Source: Mesorhizobium sp. B2-4-15 | Lineage (GTDB): Bacteria; Pseudomonadota; Alphaproteobacteria; Rhizobiales; Rhizobiaceae | Length of the DNA: 64,000 nucleotides | NCBI RefSeq assembly: GCF_006658505.1 | Contig: NZ_VFUZ01000021.1 | Location: 1 to 64,000 of the forward strand | Direction of reading: 5' to 3' | Shown here: positions 34,870 through 44,317 of the stretch, piece by piece | Position numbering within the stretch: position 1 is the stretch's first letter | Layout: each line of letters starts with the position of its first letter | Notes under the pieces: generated by a model | Told to the model about the DNA's origin: nothing | The model's input: the letters and a program-made list of their open reading frames with translations, nothing else | Database searches by the model: none | Position numbers and translations under genes: made by a program

Positions 34870-36132
34870 ATGACTGACCTGGAGGCGGAGCAGAAAGGTA
34901 TGACGCGAACCATGGCGATCCGGCTGTGGAACGGCCGCTGGCTGCTTGCTGCGGGTGTCGTGGCGGTTCTGATCGCCTTTGCCTTCGCCGGTCTTTCCGC
35001 CTATGTGCTGGTGCCGGCGCTGCTGCTGTTGCTCGCGGCCGCGATCCTGCCGGCAGCGGGCATGCGCCAGTCCGAAGAGAATGCCGCTGCGATCGAGGCG
35101 ATCGGCCTGCAGCGCCTGTCAGGCGAATATCTGGCGGCGGCCGTCGCCGACCCGCTGATCATCTTCGATCAGGCCGCCACCATCGTCCATGCCAATGCCG
35201 CCGCCTTTGCCGCCTTTGGCGGCATCGCGCCGGGCCTGTCGCTGCCGCTGAAATTCCGTGCGCCGGAAATGCAGACCCTGCTCGACAGCGTGCTGTCGGG
35301 CACGATCGCCTCGGATGTCGTCGACTATACCGAGAAGCTGCCGGTCGAACGGGCTTACCGGGTCAGCGCGTCCTCGGTCGGGCACGGCACCGACCTCTAT
35401 GTGCTGGTGTTCAAGGATCAGAGCGAGGCGCGACGCATCGATCGCATGCGCGCCGACTTCATCGCCAATGCCAGCCACGAATTGCGCACCCCGCTCGCCT
35501 CGATCGCCGGCTTCATCGAAACGCTGCGCGGACCCGCCCGCAACGATCCGGCGGCCCGCGAGCAATTCCTGCAGATCATGCAGAACCAGACCGGCCGCAT
35601 GGCGCGCCTGATCGACGACCTCTTGTCGCTGTCGCGGCTGGAGATGAAGCCTTATCTGAAGCCGGGGACCGAAGTCGACCTGCGCCAGACCGTCGACAGC
35701 GTCATCGATTCGCTTGGTCCGCTTGCCCGGGAAACCAGCGTCGCCATCGAGCGTGATTTCGCCGCGGGCCCCCTCAATGTGCCGGGTGATCGCGACGAGT
35801 TGTTCCAGGTCTTTGAAAACCTTCTGGAAAACGCCTGTAAATATGGCCAGTCGGGCGGCCGCGTGGTGGTGTCGATCGCGCACAGCGACGGGGCCGAGCC
35901 TGGCATCGACGTGACCATCAGGGATTTTGGCCCCGGCATTCCCGAGGAGCACATCCCGCGCATCACCGAGCGTTTCTATCGCATCGATGTCGAGACGAGC
36001 CGGACCCAGAAAGGCACGGGCCTCGGCCTGTCCATCGTCAAGCATATCCTGACGCGTCATAACGCCAGGCTGACGATCAAGTCCGAAGTCGGCAAGGGCG
36101 CTGCTTTCTCGGTCCATTTGCCGACGGCCTAA
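34870..36132 (+). CDS. phoR: Phosphate regulon-type sensor histidine kinase PhoR
   Basis: This 420-residue kinase has two N-terminal membrane helices, a PAS-like domain around 90-185, the phosphoacceptor histidine in NASHELRTPLA (about residue 203) and a HATPase domain with ENACKYG and GTGLGLSIVKHI motifs. The architecture matches PhoR. The PhoB partner and the pstSCAB genes usually found between phoR and phoU in rhizobia are absent; phoU follows directly after 115 bases. The start is uncertain: ATG 34870 and ATG 34900 both lack a strong ribosome site. It shares a divergent region with ppk2. Confidence 0.85.
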   Translation: MTDLEAEQKGMTRTMAIRLWNGRWLLAAGVVAVLIAFAFAGLSAYVLVPALLLLLAAAILPAAGMRQSEENAAAIEAIGLQRLSGEYLAAAVADPLIIFDQAATIVHANAAAFAAFGGIAPGLSLPLKFRAPEMQTLLDSVLSGTIASDVVDYTEKLPVERAYRVSASSVGHGTDLYVLVFKDQSEARRIDRMRADFIANASHELRTPLASIAGFIETLRGPARNDPAAREQFLQIMQNQTGRMARLIDDLLSLSRLEMKPYLKPGTEVDLRQTVDSVIDSLGPLARETSVAIERDFAAGPLNVPGDRDELFQVFENLLENACKYGQSGGRVVVSIAHSDGAEPGIDVTIRDFGPGIPEEHIPRITERFYRIDVETSRTQKGTGLGLSIVKHILTRHNARLTIKSEVGKGAAFSVHLPTA

Positions 36133-36167
36133 ACCGCCCTAGTTTTCCACAAGAGCATTTCTTTTTT

Positions 36168-36185
36168 CTGTCATCCCGCTAGCGT
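36168..36185. promoter_or_regulatory. Candidate degenerate PHO box before phoU
   Basis: CTGTCAT is followed after four bases by the degenerate half CTAGCGT, resembling the direct-repeat PHO box (CTGTCAT-N4-CTGTCAT). It lies about 63-80 bases before phoU. Only the first half matches well, so this is tentative. Confidence 0.3.
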
Positions 36186-36247
36186 ATCAGCGGGGATTCG
36201 AGGAAACGACTCAAAATCAAAACACCCCGTGGGAAGGCATTTCGTCC

Positions 36248-36973
36248 ATGCAGTCCGTGCACATAATGAGCGCCTATGACGAGGAGCTGAAATATCTGTC
36301 GAAGCGTATCGCGGCGATGGGCGGCCATGCCGAGCGGATGGTCGAGCAGGCGGTCGCCGCTCTGGTCAATGCCGATCCGGGATTGGCCCAGAAGGTGATC
36401 CGCGACGACATGGTATTGGACGAAGGGCAACGCGAGATCGACGACAAGGCGATCATCATCATCGCCAAGCGCCAGCCTATGGCGACGGACCTGCGCGAGA
36501 TCGTCGGCGCCATCCGCATTTCCGCCGATCTCGAGCGGGTCGGCGACCTAGGCAAGAACGTCGCCAAGCGGGTCGTTGCCGTCACCGATGGCCGCCAGCC
36601 GAACAGCCTGTTCCGTGGCCTCGAGGCCCTGGCCAACTTGGCGCTGACCCAGCTCAAGGAAGTTCTCGATGTCTACGCCTCGCGCTCGGTCGACAAGATC
36701 GGCTTCGTGCGCGACCGTGACGACCAGATCGACGCCATGTACACGTCGCTGTTTCGTGAATTGCTCACCTACATGATGGAAGATCCACGCAACATCACGC
36801 CTTGCACGCATCTCCTGTTCTGCGCCAAGAACATCGAGCGCATCGGCGACCACGCCACCAACATCGCCGAGACGATCTACTACATCGTGACGGGCGATCA
36901 GATGCCGGCCGAACGGCCCAAGGGCGACAAGACGGACAAGATCAGCCTTTCCGGGGCGTTACCGGTAAAGTGA
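36248..36973 (+). CDS. phoU: Phosphate signalling complex protein PhoU
   Basis: This 241-residue protein consists of two PhoU helical repeats with the conserved acidic motifs, for example RISADLERVGDLGKNVAKR and FCAKNIERIGDHATNIAE. PhoU negatively controls PhoR and phosphate uptake through Pst. Here it is separated from pst genes but close to phoR, and corA follows. A start at the internal methionine seven residues later is possible. Confidence 0.95.
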   Translation: MQSVHIMSAYDEELKYLSKRIAAMGGHAERMVEQAVAALVNADPGLAQKVIRDDMVLDEGQREIDDKAIIIIAKRQPMATDLREIVGAIRISADLERVGDLGKNVAKRVVAVTDGRQPNSLFRGLEALANLALTQLKEVLDVYASRSVDKIGFVRDRDDQIDAMYTSLFRELLTYMMEDPRNITPCTHLLFCAKNIERIGDHATNIAETIYYIVTGDQMPAERPKGDKTDKISLSGALPVK

Positions 36974-37067
36974 CTGCTCTTCCTCTCGAACGCTTGATCA
37001 TATTGCGCTAAACTATTCCGGCGTTAAGCTCCTCGGGCCTTGAAGGGTCTGCTCTCAGGAGGTGGCG

Positions 37068-38075
37068 ATGGAATACGTCCGGGAGTTCAAGTCCGCGCCG
37101 CCGACATCAGGCATCATCGCCTCCAGTGTCTATACGGCTGGGCGCCGTATCGCCGACATCCCGATCGAGGAAGCCGGCGAATGGGCCAGGAAATCCGGAC
37201 ACGTCGTCTGGATCGGACTGCTCGAACCCGATCGCGACCTCTTGCTGCGCGTCAAGGCTCAATTCCATCTGCATGAGCTGGCGATCGAGGATGCCGAGCA
37301 TCCGCATCAGCGGCCCAAGCTCGAGCAATATGGCGATGCGCTTTTCATAGTTGCCCGCACCGCGCAGCTGATCGACGGACGGGTTACCTTCGGAGAGACG
37401 CATCTGTTCGTCGGCTCAGGCTACATCGTCAGTGTCAGGCATGGCCCTTCGACGTCCTATGCCGCCGTTCGCCAGCATTGGGAAAGCTGCCCGCATTCGC
37501 TGGCCAAGGGCGAGGATTTCGTCCTCTACGCCATACTCGATTTCATTGTCGACAACTACATGCCCGTGCTCGAGCAGATCGAGGACGAGGTCGAAGCGAT
37601 CGAGGACAAGGTTCTGCTCAAGCCAATGTCCGGTCCCGACATTGAACGCCTCTATATGCTGCGCCGCGATCTGTTGCGCCTGCGCAATGCGGCGCTGCCG
37701 CTGGTCGAGGTCTGCCGCCGGCTGACCAGCTCCGATCTGCCGCAGATCCATTCCGCCATGCACCCGCTGTTCCGCGACGTGACCGATCACATCCGCACCG
37801 TCCAGGAAAAGATCGACAGTTTGCGCGAGGTGTTGGCGTTCGCCTTCGAGGCCAGTCTTCTGGTGGGTCAGAGCCAGGAAACGGCGATCTCCAAGAAACT
37901 CGCCTCATGGGCGGCCATCCTGGCGGTGCCGACCGCATTCGCCGGCATCTACGGCATGAACTTCACCGACATGCCGGAACTGAAGATGGAATATGGCTAT
38001 CCGATCGTGCTCACCGTCATCGCGCTGATCTGCGCGGTTCTCTACTGGCGGTTTCGCAAGAATGGGTGGCTGTGA
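37068..38075 (+). CDS. corA: CorA-type magnesium/cobalt transporter
   Basis: This 335-residue protein has a large N-terminal cytoplasmic domain and two C-terminal membrane helices. The signature GMN (in IYGMNFTDMPE) comes right after the first helix and forms the selectivity filter. AGGAGG five bases before the ATG decides the start over the GTG six bases upstream. CorA is usually a pentameric Mg2+ channel. It follows phoU with about 95 bases between them and may be co-transcribed. Confidence 0.95.
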   Translation: MEYVREFKSAPPTSGIIASSVYTAGRRIADIPIEEAGEWARKSGHVVWIGLLEPDRDLLLRVKAQFHLHELAIEDAEHPHQRPKLEQYGDALFIVARTAQLIDGRVTFGETHLFVGSGYIVSVRHGPSTSYAAVRQHWESCPHSLAKGEDFVLYAILDFIVDNYMPVLEQIEDEVEAIEDKVLLKPMSGPDIERLYMLRRDLLRLRNAALPLVEVCRRLTSSDLPQIHSAMHPLFRDVTDHIRTVQEKIDSLREVLAFAFEASLLVGQSQETAISKKLASWAAILAVPTAFAGIYGMNFTDMPELKMEYGYPIVLTVIALICAVLYWRFRKNGWL

Positions 38076-38079
38076 GGAA

Positions 38080-38162
38080 GTCAGTAGTCAGTAGTCAGTG
38101 GTGGTTGATCGGCTCGTCGCCTATTCCTTCACTACTCACTACTCACTACTCACTACTCACTC
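38080..38162. repeat. Two heptamer tandem arrays forming an imperfect inverted pair
   Basis: GTCAGTA occurs three times at 38080-38100, and TCACTAC about four and a half times at 38129-38162. The second array is nearly the reverse complement of the first, with one changed base per heptamer. The structure lies between the convergent corA and gcrA genes and could act as a bidirectional hairpin or be prone to slippage. Confidence 0.75.
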
Positions 38163-38165
38163 CGC

Positions 38166-38684
38166 TTAACGATTCCGCCGCCGCTCCGCCGCCGGCTGGA
38201 ACGCAACGCGTGCGTGGTATTTGCAATAGGGACCGGTTTCGGCGGCCTCGTTGCCGCAGAAGTTGAAGTCCTCCGAGAGCGGATCGCCATTCGGCCATTT
38301 GCAGGTGCGCTCGGTCAGTTCGACGAGTTGCAGATGCCGTGAGATCGGTATCACGACATTCTCGACCGGGCGGATGTAGTGCCGCGCCACCGGTTCGGCG
38401 TCGAATTGCGTCTGAAGGGCTGTCGCGCCGATCGATGTCGTGACGTGGCGTGCCGTGCTTGCGGCGCGCGCCACCGACTTCTGGACGGTCGAGCCCTGCG
38501 TCGCCTTCTTCTGGCGCGCCGGCGTCGCTGTTGCGCGACCGCGGCCCGAGAGCTTCAGCCGGTGCACCTTGCCGATGACCGCATTGCGGCTGACCCCTCC
38601 AAGCTGGGCAGCAATCTGGCTTGCGCTCAGACCCTCCGACCACAGTTTTCTGAGAAGTTCGACCCGCTCGTCAGTCCAGTTCAT
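38166..38684 (-). CDS. gcrA: GcrA cell cycle regulator
   Basis: This 172-residue protein starts with the GcrA signature, MNWTDERVELLRKLWSEGL, then the helix-turn-helix SASQIAAQLGGVSRNAVIGK. A basic linker follows and then a C-terminal domain for sigma-70 contact. In alphaproteobacteria, GcrA activates promoters that carry CcrM-methylated GANTC sites. Four GANTC motifs lie upstream of this gene. No neighbouring gene is co-directional, so it is monocistronic. Confidence 0.95.
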   Translation of the reverse strand: MNWTDERVELLRKLWSEGLSASQIAAQLGGVSRNAVIGKVHRLKLSGRGRATATPARQKKATQGSTVQKSVARAASTARHVTTSIGATALQTQFDAEPVARHYIRPVENVVIPISRHLQLVELTERTCKWPNGDPLSEDFNFCGNEAAETGPYCKYHARVAFQPAAERRRNR

Positions 38685-38828
38685 GAGACCGCGCTCCTGC
38701 TAAGCGTGCGGCAATCAGAATCCATTCCCGACCCAGCACCACTGCTGGGGCAGACACCACATATATCTGGTGATTAGGTCCGCCACACGAAATCTAGTTA
38801 TTTCTCGACTACAATTACCTTATGCGCT

Positions 38829-38864
38829 GACTCGGTGACAAGAGTCCCAAGTGCAACACGAATC
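38829..38864. promoter_or_regulatory. Cluster of GANTC (CcrM) sites upstream of gcrA and argD
   Basis: Within the 357-base gap between gcrA and argD, GANTC occurs at 38829-38833, 38842-38846 and 38860-38864, with another at 38718-38722. A random 150-base stretch would hold less than one. These are CcrM methylation sites and could tie transcription here to the cell cycle. Confidence 0.5.
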
Positions 38865-38980
38865 GGTTTTTTCGGTTTTCCCCAACTTGCCCGGTCGCTT
38901 ATGAGCCGGCATCTCGTCAGGGGGCTTGCCGCGTGCCACTACGCGACGTTTTCGTTGACTTCATGGCCGAAAAACCCGAT

Positions 38981-39014
38981 AAGCCGCAAAGGCCGCCGCT
39001 TTGGCGGCTTTTTT
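38981..39014 (+). terminator. Terminator-like hairpin 27 bases before argD
   Basis: AAGCCGCAAAG pairs with CTTTGGCGGCTT (one bulge), followed by a T run to 39014. The argD ATG follows at 39042. Such a position suggests transcription attenuation of argD or the 3' end of a small RNA from the otherwise empty 38685-38980 interval. Several arginine codons could be read across the hairpin from an upstream in-frame leader ORF starting at 38899. Confidence 0.7.
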
Positions 39015-39041
39015 GATTTTCCGGTACCGGAGACGCATATA

Positions 39042-40241
39042 ATGAGCGGTTCGGCGCTTTTCGAGACCTTTTCTCGCGCACCCCTGGCTTTCGACCACGG
39101 GGAAGGCACCTGGTTGGTTACGGACAAGGGCGAGCGATATCTCGATTTCGCTGGCGGCATAGCAGTCAATTCGCTGGGCCACGGCCACCCGCGTCTGGTC
39201 GCAGCCCTCACCGAGCAGGCGGCAAAACTCTGGCACGTCTCCAATCTCTACGAGATTCCGGAGCAGAGCCGGCTTGGCGAGCGGCTGGCCGATGCCACCT
39301 TCGCCGACAAGGTGTTCTTCACCAACTCCGGCGCCGAGGCACTGGAATGCGCCATCAAGACGGCGCGACGCTACCACTTCGTCAAGGGCCATCCCGAGCG
39401 CTTCCGCATCATCACCTTCGAAGGCGCCTTCCATGGCCGCACGCTGGCGACCATCGCGGCGGGCGGCCAGTACAAATATCTCGAAGGGTTCGGACCCAAG
39501 GTCGAAGGCTTCGACCAGGTCGGCTTCGACGACATCGATGCCGCCGAAAAGGCGATTACGCCTGAGACCGCCGCGATCCTGATCGAGCCGGTGCAAGGCG
39601 AGGGCGGCATTCGTCCGATGCCGGTGCAATCACAGAAGCGGCTGCGTCAGCTTTGCGACCAGCATGGGCTGCTGTTGATCTATGATGAGGTTCAGTGCGG
39701 CATTGGCCGCACCGGCAAACTGTTCGCGCATGAATGGTCAGGCGTCACCCCCGACATCATGGCGATCGCCAAGGGCATTGGCGGCGGCTTCCCGATGGGT
39801 GCCTGCCTTGCCACCGACGAGGCGGTTGTTGGCATGACCGCTGGCGTGCACGGCACGACCTTCGGCGGCAACCCCCTGGCCATGGCGGTCGGCAATGCTG
39901 TGCTCGACGTCGTGCTGGAAGACGGCTTCCTCGAGGACGTCCAGCGCAAGGCGCTGCTGATGAAGCAGGGACTTGCCGCGGTCGCCGATGAGTTTCCCGA
40001 TGTCATCGAAGGCATCAGGGGCACCGGCCTGATGCTTGGCCTCAAATGCGCGATGCCCAACACCAAGGTGAACATGGCGCTGCGCGACCAGCATTTGCTG
40101 GCGGTTCCGGCCGGCGACAACGTCATCCGCCTGCTGCCGCCGCTTACCGTCACAGACGCCGAGATCCACGACGCGCTCAACCGCATCCGCGCTGGTGCCA
40201 AAGGCCTGGCGGATGCCATTGCCGTGGCCGCCGCGAAGTAA
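39042..40241 (+). CDS. argD: Acetylornithine/N-succinyldiaminopimelate aminotransferase-type ArgD
   Basis: This 399-residue class III PLP aminotransferase has the lysine in IAKGIGGGFPMGA for the cofactor and TNSGAEALECAIK for phosphate binding. The closely following ornithine carbamoyltransferase gene supports an arginine-biosynthesis role as acetylornithine aminotransferase. The ATG sits just after a terminator-like hairpin; an in-frame extension upstream of it is not conserved-looking. It ends 17 bases before argF. Confidence 0.95.
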   Translation: MSGSALFETFSRAPLAFDHGEGTWLVTDKGERYLDFAGGIAVNSLGHGHPRLVAALTEQAAKLWHVSNLYEIPEQSRLGERLADATFADKVFFTNSGAEALECAIKTARRYHFVKGHPERFRIITFEGAFHGRTLATIAAGGQYKYLEGFGPKVEGFDQVGFDDIDAAEKAITPETAAILIEPVQGEGGIRPMPVQSQKRLRQLCDQHGLLLIYDEVQCGIGRTGKLFAHEWSGVTPDIMAIAKGIGGGFPMGACLATDEAVVGMTAGVHGTTFGGNPLAMAVGNAVLDVVLEDGFLEDVQRKALLMKQGLAAVADEFPDVIEGIRGTGLMLGLKCAMPNTKVNMALRDQHLLAVPAGDNVIRLLPPLTVTDAEIHDALNRIRAGAKGLADAIAVAAAK

Positions 40242-40258
40242 TCCCGGAACCATTGCTG

Positions 40259-41155
<897 letters not shown>

Positions 41156-41170
<15 letters not shown>

Positions 41171-41189
41171 AGTGTCTTGGTGCTTGAAG
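41156..41189. repeat. 17-base direct duplication at the argF 3' end
   Basis: TGTCTTGGTGCTTGAAG occurs twice in tandem, with the first copy containing the argF stop codon. It is probably a recent slippage duplication with no coding effect. Confidence 0.8.
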
Positions 41190-41318
41190 TGTCATGGCGC
41201 TGGTCTGGGCGCTTGATCCGCGGGGGCGCGATCCCTATCTGCGCCGCATCACGCAAATCAAGCGCGTTTGGACGCATGTGCCCACCGGGGCCGCATGGCC
41301 GCGCCCTGGAGCTTTGTC

Positions 41319-42329
41319 ATGTTGGAAACCCATCAAGTGACTGAACATCACCCCAAACTCGGCGAGTTCGGCTACGCTGGCGACGACCATGTCGTGCCTT
41401 TCGAGGTCGGTCCGCTCGACGTACGCGGCCGCACCGTGCAACTCGGGCCGATGCTCGACGCCATCCTCGGACGCCATGACTATCCCGAGCCGGTTGCCCG
41501 CCTGCTCGCGGAAGCCTGTGTGCTCACGGTGCTGCTTGGCACCTCGCTCAAGTTCGAGGGCAAATTCATCCTGCAGACGCGCACCGACGGGCCGGTCGAC
41601 ATGCTGGTGGCGGATTTTTCCACGCCCTCGGCGCTGCGCGCCTACGCGCGCTTCGATGCGGATCGGCTCGAGGCACTGGTCGCGGCAGGCGAGACGTCCC
41701 AGCAGACGCTGCTTGGCAGCGGTGTGCTGGCGCTGACCATCGACCAGGGCGCCCATACGCAACGCTATCAGGGCATCGTCCAGCTCGACGGCGAAACGCT
41801 GGAAGACGCGGCGCGCACCTATTTCCGTCAGTCGGAACAGATTCCGACCGACATCAGGCTCTCGGTGGCCAAGCTGCTGATGCCCGGCGTCGGCGGCGTG
41901 CGCGAGCACTGGCGTGCCGGCGGCATCCTGGCGCAGTTCCTGCCGCAGGCGTCCGAGCGCATGCGCGTTCCGGACCTGCCTGGCGGTGATGGCGATCCGC
42001 GCGAGGAGATGCATGATCCCACCGACAATTCCTGGCAGGAATTGCTGGCGCTGCTCGGCACCATCGAACCGACGGAACTGATCGATCCCACGATCGGCGC
42101 CGAGCGGCTGCTTTACAGGCTGTTCCACGAGCATGGCGTGCGCGTCTTCGGCGGCGTCCCCGTCGCCGACCAGTGCTCATGCTCCAGGGACAAGATCCGC
42201 GGCATCCTCGAGGGCTTCTCCGCGCAGGAGATCAAGGACAGCACCGAGGACGGCGGCATCCATGTCGCCTGCGAATTCTGCTCGAAGCAATATGACTTCG
42301 ACCCGGCGGAATTCGCGGCTGAGAAGTGA
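41319..42329 (+). CDS. hslO: Redox-regulated chaperone Hsp33
   Basis: This 336-residue protein is Hsp33. The C-terminal redox switch is present, with paired cysteines CSC in DQCSCSRDK and CEFC in ACEFCSKQY, which bind zinc when reduced and form disulfides under oxidation. GGAG seven bases before the ATG decides the start; an earlier ATG at 41295 adds a short dispensable stretch. It is longer than the enterobacterial protein, as is usual in Rhizobiales. The gene follows argF by about 150 bases. Confidence 0.92.
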   Translation: MLETHQVTEHHPKLGEFGYAGDDHVVPFEVGPLDVRGRTVQLGPMLDAILGRHDYPEPVARLLAEACVLTVLLGTSLKFEGKFILQTRTDGPVDMLVADFSTPSALRAYARFDADRLEALVAAGETSQQTLLGSGVLALTIDQGAHTQRYQGIVQLDGETLEDAARTYFRQSEQIPTDIRLSVAKLLMPGVGGVREHWRAGGILAQFLPQASERMRVPDLPGGDGDPREEMHDPTDNSWQELLALLGTIEPTELIDPTIGAERLLYRLFHEHGVRVFGGVPVADQCSCSRDKIRGILEGFSAQEIKDSTEDGGIHVACEFCSKQYDFDPAEFAAEK

Positions 42330-42338
42330 AGTACCGGC

Positions 42339-42390
42339 CTTCTTCCCGTTCACGGGGAGAAGGTGCCCGAAGGGCGGATGAGGGGCAGCG
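42339..42390. repeat. CTTCCC-type extragenic repeat after hslO
   Basis: A short hairpin (TTCTTCCCGTTCACGGGGAGAA) plus a GCCCGAAGGGC hairpin follow the hslO stop. It is the same repeat class as at 19838-19890 and around 46844-47022. Confidence 0.6.
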
Positions 42391-42523
42391 CGGCCCTCGG
42401 CAGTGATCGCGCGGATCCACGCAGCGCTTGTATGTTCTCACGAGCCGCCGCCCTCATTGCCCTGCCGCACATTTCTCCCCATACAGTGACGCCATCGCAG
42501 CGGACCTCGCCAATCGCCGAGGT

Positions 42524-42916
42524 CTAGTTCACGGTCCGCTTTGTCCCCGGCAGGTCGAGCGAGAAGGCCGGGATGGCGATGTCGAACGTCTCGCCGCGTT
42601 TGTTGCGCATCGTGTAGTGCCCGACCATGATCCCTGACGGCGTCGAGAGCGGGCAGCCTGACGTGTACTGATAGCTGTCGCCGGGGTTGAGTTCGGGCTG
42701 GTCCCCGACAACGCCTGGCCCGCGCACCTCCTCGACCCGGCCCGCTCCGTCGGTGATGTGCCAATAGCGCGACAGAAGCTGCACGAACTCGTCCGACTGG
42801 TTGTCGATCGTTATCTGATAGCCCCAGACGTAGCGGTTCTCCGAAGGGTCAGAACGATCCTCGAGATAGAACGGCCTGACCTGCACTTCGATGTTGCGCG
42901 TGACGGCGCGGTACAT
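42524..42916 (-). CDS. apaG: ApaG-family protein
   Basis: This 130-residue protein fits ApaG in length and in the ENRYVWGYQITIDN / WHITDG / GHYTM pattern of its beta-sandwich (DUF525) fold. It was long labelled a Co2+/Mg2+ efflux factor, but its molecular role is unclear. The internal ATG is chosen because it gives the standard N-terminus. It is encoded opposite to hslO, with no partner gene. Confidence 0.9.
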   Translation of the reverse strand: MYRAVTRNIEVQVRPFYLEDRSDPSENRYVWGYQITIDNQSDEFVQLLSRYWHITDGAGRVEEVRGPGVVGDQPELNPGDSYQYTSGCPLSTPSGIMVGHYTMRNKRGETFDIAIPAFSLDLPGTKRTVN

Positions 42917-43135
42917 GAGCGGCTCCAAAACAATCCGGTACCTTTCGACGCTCCCAGCGAGCAGGTCAACGTGCGCGTCTTGTCGCGCGTGACCCTGAAA
43001 GGCAGGTGGCGGCAAAGAATGTCATTTAAGTGACACATGACAATGGTGGTGTGCGCGCACGGGCGACTCGGCGCTCTGCCGACCTGTTGAAACGGCCGTC
43101 ACGCGGGCCGTCTTTTCTGGAGTGACCAGATCTCG

Positions 43136-44287
43136 ATGGAACTCACTCTCATAGCCGCCTCGCTCTCGACCGCACTCATCCTTTCAAACGCCGCCAGCAT
43201 TGCGCTTGCCACCTCACAGCTGAAACGGCGCACCACGATCGCACCGCCAGCCGGCAGATCGCTGCCGGTGTCGATTGTCGTACCATCGCGTGGCGTCGAG
43301 CCGTTCACGCACGAGACACTGGAGCGCGCCTTCTCGCTCGACTGGCCGCGCTATGAACTGATCTTCTGCGTCGCCCATGCCGACGATCCGGTGGTCACGC
43401 TGATCCGTGCCGCCATGGCGCGCTTTCCCAAAGTGCCAGCCCGCCTGTTGATCGGCGATGACCGCATCAGCGCCAATCCCAAGCTCAACAATTGCGTCAA
43501 GGGCTGGGAAGCGGCGCGCCACAACTGGGTCATTCTTGCCGATTCCAACGTGCTGATGCCGAGGGACTACATTCAGCATTTGATGGCGGCATGGCGGCCG
43601 GATACCGGCCTCGTCTGCTCGACGCCGATCGGTTCGCGGCCCGATGGCTTCTGGGCGGAGGTCGAATGCGCCTTTCTCAACACGCTGCAGGCGCGCTGGC
43701 AGTACGCCGGCGAGGCGCTCGGCCTTGGCTTTGCCCAGGGCAAGAGCATGCTGTGGAACAAGCCCATGCTGGATGCCAATGGCGGCATTCGCGCGCTGGC
43801 GGCCGAGATTGCCGAGGACGCCGCCGCGACCAAGCTGGTGAACGGGCTTGGCCTGCGCGTCAATCTCGTTGCCGCGCCTTTCGAGCAGCCGCTCGGCCGG
43901 CGTAAGCTCGGCGAAATCTGGTCGCGCCAGGCCCGCTGGGCGCGCCTGCGCCGCGTCACCTTCCCGCTTTTCTTCGCGCCTGAAATCCTGACTGGCGCGG
44001 TGGTGCCGCTGCTGCTTGCGCTGGTTGCGGCGGCAAGCGCCGGCTTCAGCCTGCCGCTGACGGCCATCGCCGTGCTGGCCGCCTTCTACCTTCCGGAATG
44101 TGCCCTGGCCTGGTCCAAGGGCTGGTACCTGTCGTCGCGCATCGTCGCGGCGATCATGGTGCGCGACCTGATCCTGCCGGCCATGTGGGCACGCGGTTGG
44201 CTCGGCGGCGCCGTCGACTGGCGCGGCAATGCGATGACCATCGGCACCAAGGCAACGGAGTTGGAGGAGACACCGTCGAGCGCCTGA
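43136..44287 (+). CDS. GT21-type membrane glycosyltransferase (ceramide/diacylglycerol glucosyltransferase-like)
   Basis: This 383-residue protein has an N-terminal membrane helix, a GT-A catalytic domain and a C-terminal hydrophobic region with several helices. The catalytic signature of ceramide-glucosyltransferase-like enzymes is visible: an aspartate in ILADSNVLM, a later EDAAATKL aspartate and the SRQARWARLRR motif ((Q/R)xxRW). A related Agrobacterium GT21 enzyme makes glucosyl and glucuronosyl diacylglycerol under phosphate limitation, which could apply here, but sphingolipid glucosylation is also possible. It converges on metZ with a small gap. Confidence 0.82.
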   Translation: MELTLIAASLSTALILSNAASIALATSQLKRRTTIAPPAGRSLPVSIVVPSRGVEPFTHETLERAFSLDWPRYELIFCVAHADDPVVTLIRAAMARFPKVPARLLIGDDRISANPKLNNCVKGWEAARHNWVILADSNVLMPRDYIQHLMAAWRPDTGLVCSTPIGSRPDGFWAEVECAFLNTLQARWQYAGEALGLGFAQGKSMLWNKPMLDANGGIRALAAEIAEDAAATKLVNGLGLRVNLVAAPFEQPLGRRKLGEIWSRQARWARLRRVTFPLFFAPEILTGAVVPLLLALVAAASAGFSLPLTAIAVLAAFYLPECALAWSKGWYLSSRIVAAIMVRDLILPAMWARGWLGGAVDWRGNAMTIGTKATELEETPSSA

Positions 44288-44317
44288 TAGCCGTGCATGA
44301 TGCCGCGTGGGCAGGCC

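Noticed and set aside
39038..39043. TATAAT hexamer overlapping the argD ATG as a promoter
   Set aside because: A start site there would fall inside argD and remove its conserved N-terminus, and the spacing to a -35-like element is 19 bases. Coincidence is more likely.
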